Below, piece by piece: positions 42,724 through 42,751 of a stretch of 42,751 nt of DNA. Origin of the DNA: Clostridia bacterium (GTDB taxonomy: Bacteria > Bacillota > Clostridia > Oscillospirales > CAG-272); NCBI GenBank assembly GCA_017446155.1, contig JAFSRI010000051.1, positions 1 to 42,751 on the forward strand, written 5' to 3'. Position 1 is the stretch's first letter. Each line of letters begins with the position of its first letter. Under the pieces are notes generated by a model. It was not told where the DNA came from, searched no databases, and worked only from the letters and a program-made list of their open reading frames with translations. Both the position numbers and the translations under genes were made by a program.

Positions 42724-42751
42724 GATTTAGAGAGTTTGATCCTGGCTCAGG
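42724..42751 (+). rRNA. 16S ribosomal RNA, first ~28 nt
   Basis: AGAGTTTGATCCTGGCTCAG, the conserved bacterial 16S 5' sequence (E. coli positions 8-27), is at 42731-42750, so the mature 5' end is near 42724. The gene is cut by the window edge. Confidence 0.95.

Overview
This looks like chromosomal DNA of a Gram-positive anaerobe of the Clostridia (Bacillota), probably an Oscillospirales-like gut or plant-matter bacterium. The reasons are the tlyA-nadK-argR-recN cluster, the hisS-aspS pair, SpoIIE-type phosphatase and STAS partner-switching genes, RNHCP and DUF4037 proteins, several GH78-like enzymes, strong Shine-Dalgarno sequences and canonical sigma-A promoters. Taxonomy is inferred, not tested. 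The right edge runs into the first ~28 nt of a 16S rRNA gene.

Layout. 1-5130: a partner-switching signalling remnant (degenerate HATPase, membrane PP2C phosphatase, broken STAS gene, FGGY sugar kinase, intact STAS protein, HAD phosphatase), all on +. 5370-8810: a lipoprotein with its own promoter and terminator, then a GPH-type sugar symporter with an alpha/beta hydrolase. 8940-10700 (-): DUF4037 nucleotidyltransferase-like protein with a TPR partner. 11069-13052 (+): an AMP-dependent acyl ligase with a free-standing acyl carrier protein. 13359-17752 (-): hisS, aspS, mscS and an RNHCP protein; aspS carries two in-frame TAA codons. 17994-24455 (+): recG, a GHL6-like glycoside hydrolase, and a three-gene unit of a small unknown protein with sufS and sufE. 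24487-30745 (-): a small coiled-coil protein preceded by two tandem homologous structured RNA elements, then tyrS, recN, argR, nadK and tlyA. 31295-37950: two GH78-like proteins flanking a collagen-like, tail-fibre-type protein and its small partner. 38055-39843 (-): an XRE-TPR regulator and an S1-domain protein. 40200-42448 (+): GNAT acetyltransferase, P-loop kinase-like protein and GT4 glycosyltransferase, followed by an rRNA promoter and the 16S start.

The most unusual element is the RNA pair at 24802-25231 (minus strand). Each copy has its own sigma-A promoter and a long helix whose sequence differs between copies while pairing is kept. Each also has an apical-loop/tail complementarity and a 3' segment that can fold as a terminator or as a longer competing hairpin. 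I could not match it to an RNA family I know. Next in interest are the doubly nonsense-interrupted aspS and a family of three GC-rich cruciform repeats (26699, 31157, 33524), two of which bracket one GH78-like transcription unit.

Working links: the GPH symporter, FGGY kinase, GHL6-like and GH78-like proteins suggest import and intracellular trimming of plant or host glycans. SufS/SufE supply sulfur, the ligase/ACP pair activates a carboxylic acid onto a carrier, and the first 5 kb is a signalling island in partial decay.
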